Shown here in pieces: positions 6,199 through 13,442 of a DNA stretch of 64,000 bases. A model generated the notes under the pieces. The model worked only from the letters and a program-made list of their open reading frames with translations. It made no database searches and was not told the DNA's origin. A program made the translations under genes and the position numbers. Source of the DNA: Phycisphaerae bacterium (GTDB lineage Bacteria > Planctomycetota > Phycisphaerae > Phycisphaerales > UBA1924); contig JAUIHS010000002.1 in NCBI GenBank assembly GCA_030432255.1, positions 1 through 64,000 on the forward strand. Reading direction: 5' to 3'. The stretch's first letter is position 1; each line of letters opens with the position of its first letter.

Positions 6199-8160
6199 AT
6201 GGCATCTGTCTACAAGCCCAAGAAGGACAAGAACAATCGAAGTGCGCGGTGGCACTACAAGTACAAAGATGAGCACGGCAAGTGGAAGGCCGGTCGTGGC
6301 TTCACAGACAAGCAGGAAACGCTTGACCTCGCCCGTCGTCTTGAGACGGAGGCCAAGAAGCGCCGCGACGGCCTCGTGGACGATCGCGACCTGCGGCTCG
6401 CCGAGCATCGCAGGATGCCGATCCAGGACCACATCGGCGCATACGAGGCCGCATTGCGAGCGAAGGGATCCTCGTCGGATCACATCAAGCAGACGATCGC
6501 GTACGTTGAGGCAGCCCGTACCGACCTCGGTTGGAAGACCCTGGTCGATCTCTCCGCCGAATGTGTGCAGGGATGGCTTGCCGAGCTGCGTGATTCACGG
6601 GGCATCAGTGCCCGGACCCTGAATGCGCGTCGTACCGCATTGCGTGGATTCACAAGATGGTGCGTGCGTCACGGGAGGCTGTCTACGGATCCCCTCCTCG
6701 CCGTTAGCCCCGCAAGGGAATCGACGGATCGTCGCCGTACGCGCCGACCCATTGACCTCCATATGCTCAACTGGCTCGTCGCTGCGGCCGAATCCGGCCC
6801 GGTCCGCAAGGGGATCAGTGGACGGGACCGGGCCATGCTGTACAAGCTGATGGCTGCGACCGGACTCCGCCGAGGCGAGGCGTCCAGCGTCTCTGCGCGG
6901 AGCTTTCACCTCGACGGGGACGAGCCATACGTCGTCGTTGAAGCGGCGCACTCCAAGCGCCGGAGGCAGGATGAACAGCCCATCCCCCATGCCCTCGCCC
7001 AAGAGATCAAATCATGGATCGAGGGCGTGTCCCAGAAGGGTCGATTGTGGCCGTTGCCGGACAAGGCGTTCAAGTACATCCTCCTGCCCGACCTGCGACG
7101 GGCGCGGGCGCTGTGGATGCGCAGCACATCCAATCGACTTGAGCGGCGAGAGCGGCTCCGGTCGGATTTCCTCAAGCCGGTGGATGACAACGGACATGTC
7201 GTGGACTTCCATTCATTTCGTCACGGATCTGTGACGCAACTGGTCGCGAGCGGGACGCTCGTTCCCGTGGCCCAGCGTCTGGCACGGCATTCCGATCCGG
7301 CGCTGACCCTCGGAACCTACTCCCACTTCGGGCTCGCCGACGACCGCGCAGCTCTTGAAGAAGCCTATCAGCAGGCTCGTACTGAGAGCGCCCCGCAGCG
7401 GATCGTCTCGTTATCCGCAACGGGCACCGAGGGACCGCCGGGGCGCGCACCAAATGCGCACCACGGGCGTTGCTTTGGGGTACCTTCCCGTGCACAAACA
7501 TGCAATGAAGCGTCTGCGGGCCCGATCTCTTCTAACTCGGGGAAAACCGCGTCTGGGGTACGAAAAACGCCCCTCAGCGACGCTGAGAGGCGTTTCGTTC
7601 CAAACACGGGCGAAGGGAGTCGAACCCCTAACCTCCTGATCCGTAGTCAGGTGCTCTATCCAATTGAGCTACGCCCGCTCTATTGGGACCCAATACTGTA
7701 CGGATCAGGGGGGTGGTCGGCAAGGTCCCCCAGGGGCAAAATGGGCGGGTGTTGGTGCGCTACTTGCAGAATCTCGCGGCAACGTCATAATACGGGGCTC
7801 CCGCGGGAGACCGACGTCTGGGTGGGCGTCGGGAACCTGTTCCTCCCCCGGGCCCGATTTTGCGAGATTCATCGACTCCAGGAGCTGCCCTCAATGGCTT
7901 CATCGATTTCTTCCAAGAAGCGCATCCGTCAGAACATCAAGCATCGCGCCCGCAATCGCTGGCGCCTTCGCATCATGCGCGGGGCGGTGAAGGACTTTGA
8001 GCAGAAGGTTGCTCACGGGACCACCGAGGAAGCTCGCGAGTCGTTCCGCGTGGTGTGCCGCGTGCTTGACCGTACGGCTCAGAAGGGTGTGATTCACCGG
8101 AACACCGCGGCTCGCAAGAAGTCCCGCCTGAACCGTCGCCTCAAGGCCAAGGCGGGATGA
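6199..8160 (+). CDS. Tyrosine recombinase/integrase whose frame has no own stop and runs into rpsT
   Basis: The integrase proper covers about the first 400 residues: an N-terminal SAM-like core-binding domain, then the catalytic domain with Arg in ATGLRRGEASS, HSFRHGSVTQL (H-x-x-R), LARHSD and the Tyr nucleophile in LGTYSHF. The start at 6199 has AGGAGG six bases upstream; 6196 is too close. After the catalytic domain the frame stays open through the tRNA-Arg antisense, where it reads EGSRTPNLLIRSQVLYPIEL, and then through the rpsT leader to the rpsT stop. The real product probably ends by mRNA termination near 7595, or is a long fusion. The position at the tRNA 3' end shows that the element uses tRNA-Arg as its attachment site. 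Confidence 0.85.
   Translation: MASVYKPKKDKNNRSARWHYKYKDEHGKWKAGRGFTDKQETLDLARRLETEAKKRRDGLVDDRDLRLAEHRRMPIQDHIGAYEAALRAKGSSSDHIKQTIAYVEAARTDLGWKTLVDLSAECVQGWLAELRDSRGISARTLNARRTALRGFTRWCVRHGRLSTDPLLAVSPARESTDRRRTRRPIDLHMLNWLVAAAESGPVRKGISGRDRAMLYKLMAATGLRRGEASSVSARSFHLDGDEPYVVVEAAHSKRRRQDEQPIPHALAQEIKSWIEGVSQKGRLWPLPDKAFKYILLPDLRRARALWMRSTSNRLERRERLRSDFLKPVDDNGHVVDFHSFRHGSVTQLVASGTLVPVAQRLARHSDPALTLGTYSHFGLADDRAALEEAYQQARTESAPQRIVSLSATGTEGPPGRAPNAHHGRCFGVPSRAQTCNEASAGPISSNSGKTASGVRKTPLSDAERRFVPNTGEGSRTPNLLIRSQVLYPIELRPLYWDPILYGSGGWSARSPRGKMGGCWCATCRISRQRHNTGLPRETDVWVGVGNLFLPRARFCEIHRLQELPSMASSISSKKRIRQNIKHRARNRWRLRIMRGAVKDFEQKVAHGTTEEARESFRVVCRVLDRTAQKGVIHRNTAARKKSRLNRRLKAKAG
7563..7595 (-). 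terminator. Terminator of tRNA-Arg, overlapping the integrase frame
   Basis: Stem AAACGCC-C-CTCAGC / GCTGAG-A-GGCGTTT with loop GAC (7565-7595) ends in five T residues on the minus strand (7563-7567), just past the tRNA 3' end. In the plus direction it is followed by TTTCGTTCC, so it might also weaken integrase transcription. Confidence 0.75.
7605..7678 (-). tRNA. tRNA-Arg (anticodon ACG)
   Basis: A complete 74-nt cloverleaf. The acceptor arm GCGGGCG pairs with CGCCCGT (G-U at 1-72). The D-arm is GCTC/GAGC, the anticodon arm CCTGA-CTACGGA-TCAGG, and the T-arm AGGGG-TTCGACT-CCCTT with one G-U pair. The discriminator is G and CCA is not encoded. The adjacent integrase makes its 3' half the probable attachment site. 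Confidence 0.95.
7695..7723 (-). promoter_or_regulatory. Probable promoter of tRNA-Arg
   Basis: On the minus strand a -35 TTGCCG (7718-7723) and -10 TACAGT (7695-7700) are 17 bp apart, placing the start about 10 nt before the tRNA. Confidence 0.5.
7764..7793 (+). promoter_or_regulatory. Probable rpsT promoter
   Basis: TTGCAG (7764-7769) and TAATAC (7788-7793) are 18 bp apart, giving a leader of about 95 nt before rpsT. Confidence 0.55.
7798..7843 (+). promoter_or_regulatory. Structured rpsT leader
   Basis: The leader contains three consecutive inverted repeats: CTCCCG/CGGGAG (7798-7809), CCGACG/CGTCGG around a G-rich loop (7811-7832), and GGAAC/GTTCC (about 7832-7843). Ribosomal protein mRNAs are often autoregulated through such leaders. 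That role is inferred here; I do not recognise a catalogued motif. Confidence 0.4.
7894..8160 (+). CDS. rpsT: 30S ribosomal protein bS20
   Basis: An 88-residue, highly basic protein starting MASSISSKKRIRQNIKHRARN and ending RKKSRLNRRLKAKAG. Length, N-terminal KKRIRQN and the C-terminal Lys/Arg helix are typical of bS20, which binds 16S rRNA during small-subunit assembly. AGGAG lies 9 nt upstream of the ATG. It has its own promoter and terminator. It shares reading frame and stop codon with the integrase frame upstream, so a gene finder that allows one start per stop would hide it inside a 654-residue integrase. Confidence 0.95.
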   Translation: MASSISSKKRIRQNIKHRARNRWRLRIMRGAVKDFEQKVAHGTTEEARESFRVVCRVLDRTAQKGVIHRNTAARKKSRLNRRLKAKAG

Positions 8161-8207
8161 GGCCGGGCGTCGACTGACGCCGGATCCGTCAATGTGATTT
8201 GTTTGAG

Positions 8208-8233
8208 CCCCGTCATTGGACGGGGTTTTTTTT
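8208..8233 (+). terminator. rpsT rho-independent terminator
   Basis: A perfect 7-bp stem CCCCGTC/GACGGGG with loop ATTG is followed by eight T residues. Confidence 0.92.
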
Positions 8234-8236
8234 GTA

Positions 8237-8440
8237 GGCATCAGGCATTCGGCATCAGGGGTGGAGCGCCTTCGGCGTTTGATCTGAGGAGCTTCCGCTC
8301 CGTCGTGTTGGGTACGCGATTCGTGGACACCAACGATCAGTGATCTGGAGCGGTAGCTCATCAATCTCACGCCGAAGGCGCTCCACCACTGATGCCTGAT
8401 GCCGAATGCCGAATGCCCCTCCCTTTCTCCCCCACCACCC
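8237..8440. repeat. Composite element: heptamer repeats in inverted pair around a long inverted repeat
   Basis: The left end is GGCATCA, GGCATTC, GGCATCA, GGGGTGG in a perfect 7-nt register (8237-8264). The right end is TGATGCC, TGATGCC, GAATGCC, GAATGCC (8390-8417), the reverse complement of the same theme, then more C-rich heptamers to about 8450. Inside lies an 18-bp perfect inverted repeat, 8260-8277 with 8370-8387, carrying CGCCTTCGGCG, and a small hairpin GGAGC-TTCC-GCTCC near 8287. It fills the gap between rpsT and the next gene. Confidence 0.75.
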
Positions 8441-8527
8441 GCCACCCTCCTGCGTTAACATCCGTCGTCACGCCGTTCCGTCACGCGGCGTGATCAACGT
8501 CACACTGGAATCACGGCTGTTGCGCGG

Positions 8528-9316
8528 ATGTCCCGGAAACGGCACAAGAGCAGGAAGCGGAAGAAGAAGGCGGCGCTCGAGAGTGAGCCGTCGTATGGGA
8601 TGCTTTCCCAGCGGCCGCTGTACGTGCTGGCGTTCCTGTCGCCGCTGGTGCTGTTCTATGAACTGGGGATCGTACTGACCGAAGCGCACAAGGAAGTGCG
8701 CGCTCATCGGCAGTTCTCCAACCTCTTCGAGGTGATGGGCGTCGGCGCGGTGCACCTTCCTGCCATTCTGCTCGTGGTGGTGCTGTTGCTGTGGCACTTC
8801 TTCGAAGGGCACTCGTGGCGGCTGCGGCTGGGGGTGCTGGTCGGCATGCTGGTCGAGGCGATCGCGTGGACGCTGCCCTTCTGGTTGCTGGGTCAACTCA
8901 TGGCCGGACTGGCATCGGTGCGCCCCGCGGCTGGGACCGCGTTGGCGGAGGCCGCCGGCGGTGTGGCGAGCGAACCGGGGATGGTGCGCTACGTGCTGGG
9001 AGTGGGCGCCGGGGTGTACGAGGAGATGCTGTTCCGATTCGTGGGGATCGCCGCGGTGCACCTGGTGGCGGCGGATCTCTTCGGCGTACGTGAGAAGCAC
9101 AGCCGGGTGATCGCGGTACTGGTGACGGCATTGCTGTTCGGGCTGTACCACGAGTCGACGCTGGCGCGGACACCGGACACGGTGCACTACGTGGGGCTGC
9201 TGTCGTACTACTTCGTGATGGGCGTGTACCTGGGCGGCGTGTACGTGGCTCGCGGCCTGGGGATCGCGGTTGCGGTGCATGCGTTGTACAACGTGATCCT
9301 GCTGGCTTTCGCGTGA
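8528..9316 (+). CDS. CPBP-family (Abi/Rce1-like) intramembrane metalloprotease
   Basis: A 262-residue membrane protein with about seven hydrophobic segments after a very basic N-terminus (RKRHKSRKRKKK). The family motifs are visible: EEMLFR (E-E-x-x-x-R) around residue 163, FGLYHE for the second metal-site His, and HALYN near the C-terminus. CPBP proteins are membrane-embedded proteases involved in processing or self-immunity; the substrate here is unknown. No strong Shine-Dalgarno precedes 8528; an internal Met at about residue 25 is the alternative start. Confidence 0.8.
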   Translation: MSRKRHKSRKRKKKAALESEPSYGMLSQRPLYVLAFLSPLVLFYELGIVLTEAHKEVRAHRQFSNLFEVMGVGAVHLPAILLVVVLLLWHFFEGHSWRLRLGVLVGMLVEAIAWTLPFWLLGQLMAGLASVRPAAGTALAEAAGGVASEPGMVRYVLGVGAGVYEEMLFRFVGIAAVHLVAADLFGVREKHSRVIAVLVTALLFGLYHESTLARTPDTVHYVGLLSYYFVMGVYLGGVYVARGLGIAVAVHALYNVILLAFA

Positions 9317-9342
9317 GTCGGAGTGGAGCCCGGGTCGGGATC

Positions 9343-9442
9343 GAGCATCGGGTACCGGGGCCGACTGCCTTCAGCAGGTCATTTGATGGAGTTTCCGCTC
9401 CGGGTCATCCCCCACTCCTCGCGCCTCGCTCCCCGCGCCTCA
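9343..9442. repeat. Composite heptamer element before the GroES-like gene
   Basis: Clear heptamers CTCCTCG, CGCCTCG, CTCCCCG, CGCCTCA occupy 9415-9442. Upstream lie the small inverted repeats CTGC-CTTCA-GCAG (9365-9377) and GGAG-TTTCCG-CTCC (9388-9401), the latter matching a hairpin in the 8.2-kb element. Confidence 0.6.
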
Positions 9443-9445
9443 ACC

Positions 9446-9451
9446 TATACT
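9446..9451 (+). promoter_or_regulatory. -10 box six bases before a start codon (possible leaderless mRNA)
   Basis: TATACT ends six bases before the ATG at 9458, so transcription should begin at or near the start codon. No Shine-Dalgarno lies between them. Confidence 0.55.
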
Positions 9452-9457
9452 GCATGC

Positions 9458-9775
9458 ATGACCAAGGAGCGTGCGAATGAACTGGAGACGGTGGAGCCGA
9501 TCGGGCTGCGGGTGCTGATCCGAAAGGATGAGGATCGCAAGCAGACCAAGTCCGGGATTCACCTGCCGGACAAGATCGAGATCCCGACGCTGACGGGGCG
9601 CATCGTGAGCATCTCGGCGCAGGTGGCGGGCGATGACAACTACCCGATCCGCCAATACGACCGCATCCTCTTCAATCCCAAGAACTCCATTCCGGTGGAC
9701 TTCGAGGGGGACAACCGACTCTTCGTCATTCCGGTGGAGGATGTGGTGGCTGTGTTCCGGAAGGAAGGCGCGTGA
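9458..9775 (+). CDS. GroES-like co-chaperonin (Cpn10 family)
   Basis: A 105-residue protein with the Cpn10 fold pattern: PIGLRVLIRKDED, a loop KQTKSGIHLPD equivalent to the GroEL-binding mobile loop, GRIVSIS, YDRILFNPKN and a C-terminal FVIPVEDVVAVF. It probably caps a chaperonin ring, or is a diverged GroES paralogue; no groEL is adjacent. The start at 9458 follows a -10 box by six bases; AAGGAG occurs only inside the coding region, without an in-frame start behind it. A longer frame to 9323 would translate the heptamer repeat and is unlikely. Confidence 0.8.
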   Translation: MTKERANELETVEPIGLRVLIRKDEDRKQTKSGIHLPDKIEIPTLTGRIVSISAQVAGDDNYPIRQYDRILFNPKNSIPVDFEGDNRLFVIPVEDVVAVFRKEGA

Positions 9776-9811
9776 GTTCTGGTCCTGTGCCAGGCACCCG
9801 GAGATCCCCAC

Positions 9812-10396
9812 ATGAACTCACCTGACCCGCAGGTCGAAGCCTTCGTCAACCGACCCGGGCAGTGGCGAGATGAGATCAAGAAGCTCAGGATCACGCTCCT
9901 GGAATGCGGGCTCGATGAGGGGCTGAAGTGGGGAAAGCCCTGCTTCATGTACGAGGGGCGCAACGTGGCCATCATCCAGCCGTTCAAGGCGCATTGCTCG
10001 CTCATGTTCTTCAAGGGCGCTTTGCTTCAGGACACGCATGGCTTGCTGCGCCGCCAAGGTCCGAACTCCCAGTCCGCACGCCGCCTGGAGTTCACCAGCG
10101 CATCGCAGATCAGGAAGACCGTGGTCAAGTCCTATGTGAAACAGGCCATCGCCGCAGAGAAGGTGGGCTTGCGGGCGCCGCCCGCCGCAGAAAAACCTCT
10201 GGAACTCCCGGCTGAACTGGTCGAGATTTTGAAGGGGGATCGCAAGCTCGCGGCCGCGTTCGACGCTCTGACGCCCGGACGGAAGCGAGGGTATGTCATG
10301 CACTTTGCGAGTGCGAAGCAGTCGAAAACCCGCATCTCGCGCATTGAGAAGTGCGTCGCGAAGATCCTGGCGGGCCAGGGCCTTCGCGACAGGTAG
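9812..10396 (+). CDS. YdeI/DUF1801-family protein
   Basis: A 194-residue soluble protein. The N-terminal domain (LRITLLECGLDEGLKWGKPCFMYEGRNVAIIQPFKAHCSLMFFKG, about residues 26-70) is the DUF1801/YdeI core. The C-terminal part (ALTPGRKRGYVMHFASAKQSKTRISRIEKCVAKI) is the characteristic helical extension of the family. Biochemical function is not known; some relatives have been linked to peptide or iron stress. It follows the GroES-like gene by 36 bp and may be co-transcribed. Confidence 0.8.
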   Translation: MNSPDPQVEAFVNRPGQWRDEIKKLRITLLECGLDEGLKWGKPCFMYEGRNVAIIQPFKAHCSLMFFKGALLQDTHGLLRRQGPNSQSARRLEFTSASQIRKTVVKSYVKQAIAAEKVGLRAPPAAEKPLELPAELVEILKGDRKLAAAFDALTPGRKRGYVMHFASAKQSKTRISRIEKCVAKILAGQGLRDR

Positions 10397-10466
10397 CGCG
10401 CCGGCGCGACTCTGCGGTGTCACCGGAGACGCGCACGACCGTCGCCACCTGCCGGATGCATGGCGA

Positions 10467-10823
10467 TCAGTCGCGGCTGTGGAGCACCGCCGCGATGCGT
10501 TTGAGGAGGCCGAGTGATGCGCTGTCGGGGTTGCGCTCGAGTCGTGAGATCTGTGGTTGGGAGAGTCCGACGGCGTCTGCGAGTTCGGTCTGGGTGAGGC
10601 CGCTATGGCGTCGCGCGGCGTCGATGCCATCACTGATGATGTCGCGCACGGTGTCCTCGCCATCGACCCACGCGGCGTCGGGGTCGTTGAGCAGGCTGAT
10701 TGCCGCCTGCACATCGGCGTCGGAGGGCGGTTTCGCCGCGGCTCGGCTGATTCGATTGAAGTCATCGATGGGCACGAGCACATGCGTGACGACGCCGCCG
10801 TCGGAGAGGGTGGGGTAGTTCAT
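10467..10823 (-). CDS. Helix-turn-helix (Xre-type) antitoxin-like regulator
   Basis: A 118-residue protein. The N-terminus (VTHVLVPIDDFNRIS) resembles the short beta-strand region of antitoxins, and the C-terminal 55 residues are a classic HTH_3: SGLTQTELADAVGLSQPQISRLERN, followed by LLKRIAAVLHSRD. Size and order match antitoxins of HigA/RelB-like toxin-antitoxin pairs. The start at 10823 is chosen because upstream sequence in this frame is low-complexity and because AGGA lies 10-12 nt ahead. It immediately follows a frameshifted small gene (10826-11154) that may be its partner, downstream of an AT-rich palindrome. Confidence 0.72.
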   Translation of the reverse strand: MNYPTLSDGGVVTHVLVPIDDFNRISRAAAKPPSDADVQAAISLLNDPDAAWVDGEDTVRDIISDGIDAARRHSGLTQTELADAVGLSQPQISRLERNPDSASLGLLKRIAAVLHSRD

Positions 10824-10825
10824 GG

Positions 10826-11154
10826 TCAATTTCCTGCACAATCGACGTTGCACTTGATGATGTCGATCTGATCCAGACTGGGATCCCACTTGAGAATGAT
10901 CGTGCCTGACAAGAGCGGCGCCCAGCGCAAGCCGGGTGGCGCATCCCAACGCCGAGAATCCGATCACTATGTGTCACGGGGTCTGAGTCCAGTTTCAGGA
11001 GCAGTTCGACCAACACAAGCCTCTCCTGTCGTGACCCCGCCGCGACCCAACTCAAGACCTGTGCCGACAGACGAACTCGGCGATGGAGAATTCGGCGCGG
11101 TTGCTCCTTCCGCACATGCGGGAGCAAGTCCATCAAACATTGCCACGTCTCCAT
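10826..11154 (-). pseudogene. Frameshifted small gene upstream of the antitoxin-like regulator
   Basis: From ATG 11154 the frame reads METWQCLMDLLPHV and then a plausible hydrophobic helix (LSWVAAGSRQERLVLVELLL). After about 10970 that frame degenerates. A second frame continues with APPGLRWAPLLSGTIILKW, then DPSLDQIDIIKCNVDC, and stops at 10826, two bases before the antitoxin ATG. The join suggests an indel at about 10945-10970. The position fits a toxin or toxin-like partner, but the sequence is not recognisable as RelE or HigB. Confidence 0.4.
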
Positions 11155-11196
11155 GTGTCCCCCGGAATCAAGATGTCATGACACAGCCATCGACTC

Positions 11197-11217
11197 AATA
11201 TACACCAAGAGTATATT
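11197..11217 (-). promoter_or_regulatory. AT-rich palindromic operator/promoter of the antitoxin locus
   Basis: AATATAC and GTATATT form 7-bp arms with a 7-nt spacer. On the minus strand the arms contain -10-like TATACT and TATATT about 45-60 nt before the first gene. Antitoxin HTH proteins commonly bind such a palindrome to repress their own operon; that role is inferred. Confidence 0.5.
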
Positions 11218-11250
11218 AGGCCAGGGTATTATTCACAATTCGCATGTCGC

Positions 11251-13194
11251 TCAGGGGTTCACCCGCTCCACCCGCGGCGTGGCGATCGCTTTCAGCATGT
11301 CCGTGGCGCCTTCGACGTGGCGGAGGTTCGGGTAGCGGAGGCCGCCGTCGTAATCGAGATTGAACGTCTTAAGTCGCTCGCCGAAGGCCGCGATGAGTGT
11401 CACGGGTGTATCGGGGCTGTTTCTGACGGCATCGCGCAATCGGTCGGGGGTGAAGGCCCAGCCGTTGACGCCGACGATCTTCATGTCGTAGGCGAGGCGG
11501 GCGTCGTCCGCCGCGGAGTCCGGCACGATCTGATGGATGATGCCATCGCCATCGGCGACGAGTCCGATGGAAGTGCGCAGGTTGATCTCGGAGTCGCTCG
11601 ATGCATCCTTCTCCTGGAGCGGCGTGGGTTCATCGGAGTAGACGAGTTCATATCCGGTGAGTGTCACGACCTCGTCGAGCGACAGGGTGGGGCGGGGACG
11701 CTCGATGCGGTCGTGGATCATCAGGTTCCAGTCGTGACCGGGGTACGCCTTGGTAAGCATGAGTTCGACCTGCTCACGGGTGAAGGGGGACTGGGCGTTG
11801 GGGGCGCCGGCGCCAACAGAAAAGAACATCGTGCAGAAATCATCGAGCGAACGCCGCCCGTTGGTGCCCTCACGAATGATGGCGTCCGCCTCGAGCCAGA
11901 ACATGGCGCCCTCGGCGTAGTAGTCCTGACCGCGTCGGAGGTCATACCAACTGTCGGACGAGTAACGAAGGAAGCGCGCGGCGCGTGCGGTGTCCTCCAC
12001 GGATCGCCAGAGTCTTCCGGTGCGCTGTTCGAGTGAGACGATGCGATTCGTGAGTCGGTCGATGAACTCCTCGAAGGTCGTGAGTCCTGACCGGACAGCG
12101 AGGATGTCGGTGTAGTAGGTCGTCAGTCCCTCGTAGACCCAGAGGAGTTCGGTGCGGGCGGGGGTATGGAAGTCGTTCCGGATCATGTCTTCCGGGGCGC
12201 GCAGCTTACCACACCAGACGTGCACATATTCGTGCGGAATGACGGTGAGCCCCCCACCGCCGCCGCGATGCTCGGATTCCTCCGCGCTGCTGAACGCGTT
12301 GGCACGCGATCCGATGTAGGTGCTGGTTGAGTGTTCGAGTCCGAAGCGGAGGTTGTCCCCGAGCAGGATGAGCGCGTGGTATTCGTCGCGTGGAAAGCCG
12401 CCGAAGATCCTGTCGGCTTCTTCCATCATGGCCTCGTACTTCGGGATCAGGAAGTCGGGGATGATGGCGTCTTCGGGTTCGGCGGCGGCGACGTGGAAGA
12501 AGTGCGGCGGCATGTGTTCGACGAAGAGCGGGTAGGTGCGGAGGTTGACATCGGGTTCACCGAAGATGACGGGCGAATCGACGAGCGTGGCGAGCGGGAC
12601 CTCTTCGAAAAGGTAGGTGTTGGTTCCGTCGTCGCCGGGGCCGAAGTCGAGCGCGGTGGCGGGATACCAGTTCTCGGGCAGTGTGACGGAAGGGGTGACG
12701 AGCAGTTCGGTGTGGGGCGTGCCGACGGGGTAGAAAATGACAGTGTTCCAGTTGAGACCGCCGAAGTCGGGGCGACCGTAGGTGTCGCTGGAGCGGGAGT
12801 TGGTGGTGGGCTGGCTGGCGATGTAGGTCAGCGAGACGGTCAGGGATGTCGCGGCCTGAGGCACGGTGACCGAGACGCGATCGACAGCGGTGGCATCGCG
12901 GTCCCACGTGAGGCGGCGCCCGGTCTGATCGCGCACTTCGAAGCCTGCGACGTTCTGAATCGGCCCTGAGGGGCCGTGATTGCCGGGGACCCACGTGACA
13001 TAGCGCAGTTCGAGGGGCCCTGGTTCCACATCAAAGGTCGCGGTCGCGTGCACGAGGTTGCGGGGCAGGTCGGTCGCATCGACGTGCAGACTCATCGCCT
13101 CGGTGGCTGCCATGGCAGGATAGGCAAGACCGGCCAGCAGCGCGGCGGCGATGATCGGACGGAGTTTGTCGTGGTTGTACTGGTGGTATGGCAT
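11251..13194 (-). CDS. Secreted M61-family metallopeptidase with PDZ domain
   Basis: A 647-residue protein with a signal peptide (LRPIIAAALLAGLAYPAMA). The N-terminal beta-sandwich contains VTWVPGNHGPSGP, typical of the M61 N-domain. The catalytic zinc motif HEYVH lies near residue 320, followed by WVYEGLTTYY, which carries the third zinc ligand Glu. A C-terminal PDZ domain (about residues 540-615) includes GIIHQIVPDSAADDARL. M61 glycyl-aminopeptidase-type enzymes trim peptides and are abundant in Planctomycetes and Bacteroidetes. No other gene on the strand is close enough to form an operon. Confidence 0.88.
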   Translation of the reverse strand: MPYHQYNHDKLRPIIAAALLAGLAYPAMAATEAMSLHVDATDLPRNLVHATATFDVEPGPLELRYVTWVPGNHGPSGPIQNVAGFEVRDQTGRRLTWDRDATAVDRVSVTVPQAATSLTVSLTYIASQPTTNSRSSDTYGRPDFGGLNWNTVIFYPVGTPHTELLVTPSVTLPENWYPATALDFGPGDDGTNTYLFEEVPLATLVDSPVIFGEPDVNLRTYPLFVEHMPPHFFHVAAAEPEDAIIPDFLIPKYEAMMEEADRIFGGFPRDEYHALILLGDNLRFGLEHSTSTYIGSRANAFSSAEESEHRGGGGGLTVIPHEYVHVWCGKLRAPEDMIRNDFHTPARTELLWVYEGLTTYYTDILAVRSGLTTFEEFIDRLTNRIVSLEQRTGRLWRSVEDTARAARFLRYSSDSWYDLRRGQDYYAEGAMFWLEADAIIREGTNGRRSLDDFCTMFFSVGAGAPNAQSPFTREQVELMLTKAYPGHDWNLMIHDRIERPRPTLSLDEVVTLTGYELVYSDEPTPLQEKDASSDSEINLRTSIGLVADGDGIIHQIVPDSAADDARLAYDMKIVGVNGWAFTPDRLRDAVRNSPDTPVTLIAAFGERLKTFNLDYDGGLRYPNLRHVEGATDMLKAIATPRVERVNP

Positions 13195-13442
13195 GGGAGG
13201 ATTCTAGGAATCGTTCCCGTGCTGCGGGCGGACTGACGCGTTCACACGCCGGTTGACGCGAAACTGTGGAGTGCCGGCCAAATCCGGTTCCCGCAAATCG
13301 GGCAAGTTTGCGATTTTGCTTTCGCTCATATGCACGGATAGGTCATACTGGAGGGTCGTTCGCAGTCAGGAAGGGTGGGATGACCTTCCCGAACGTCTCT
13401 CGTGAGGGACTTGCAAGAAATCAATACGAGGAGATCAGGTCG

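Noticed and set aside
8406..8678. Frame through the heptamer repeat into the CPBP gene
   Set aside because: It is out of frame with the protease and made of repeat sequence.
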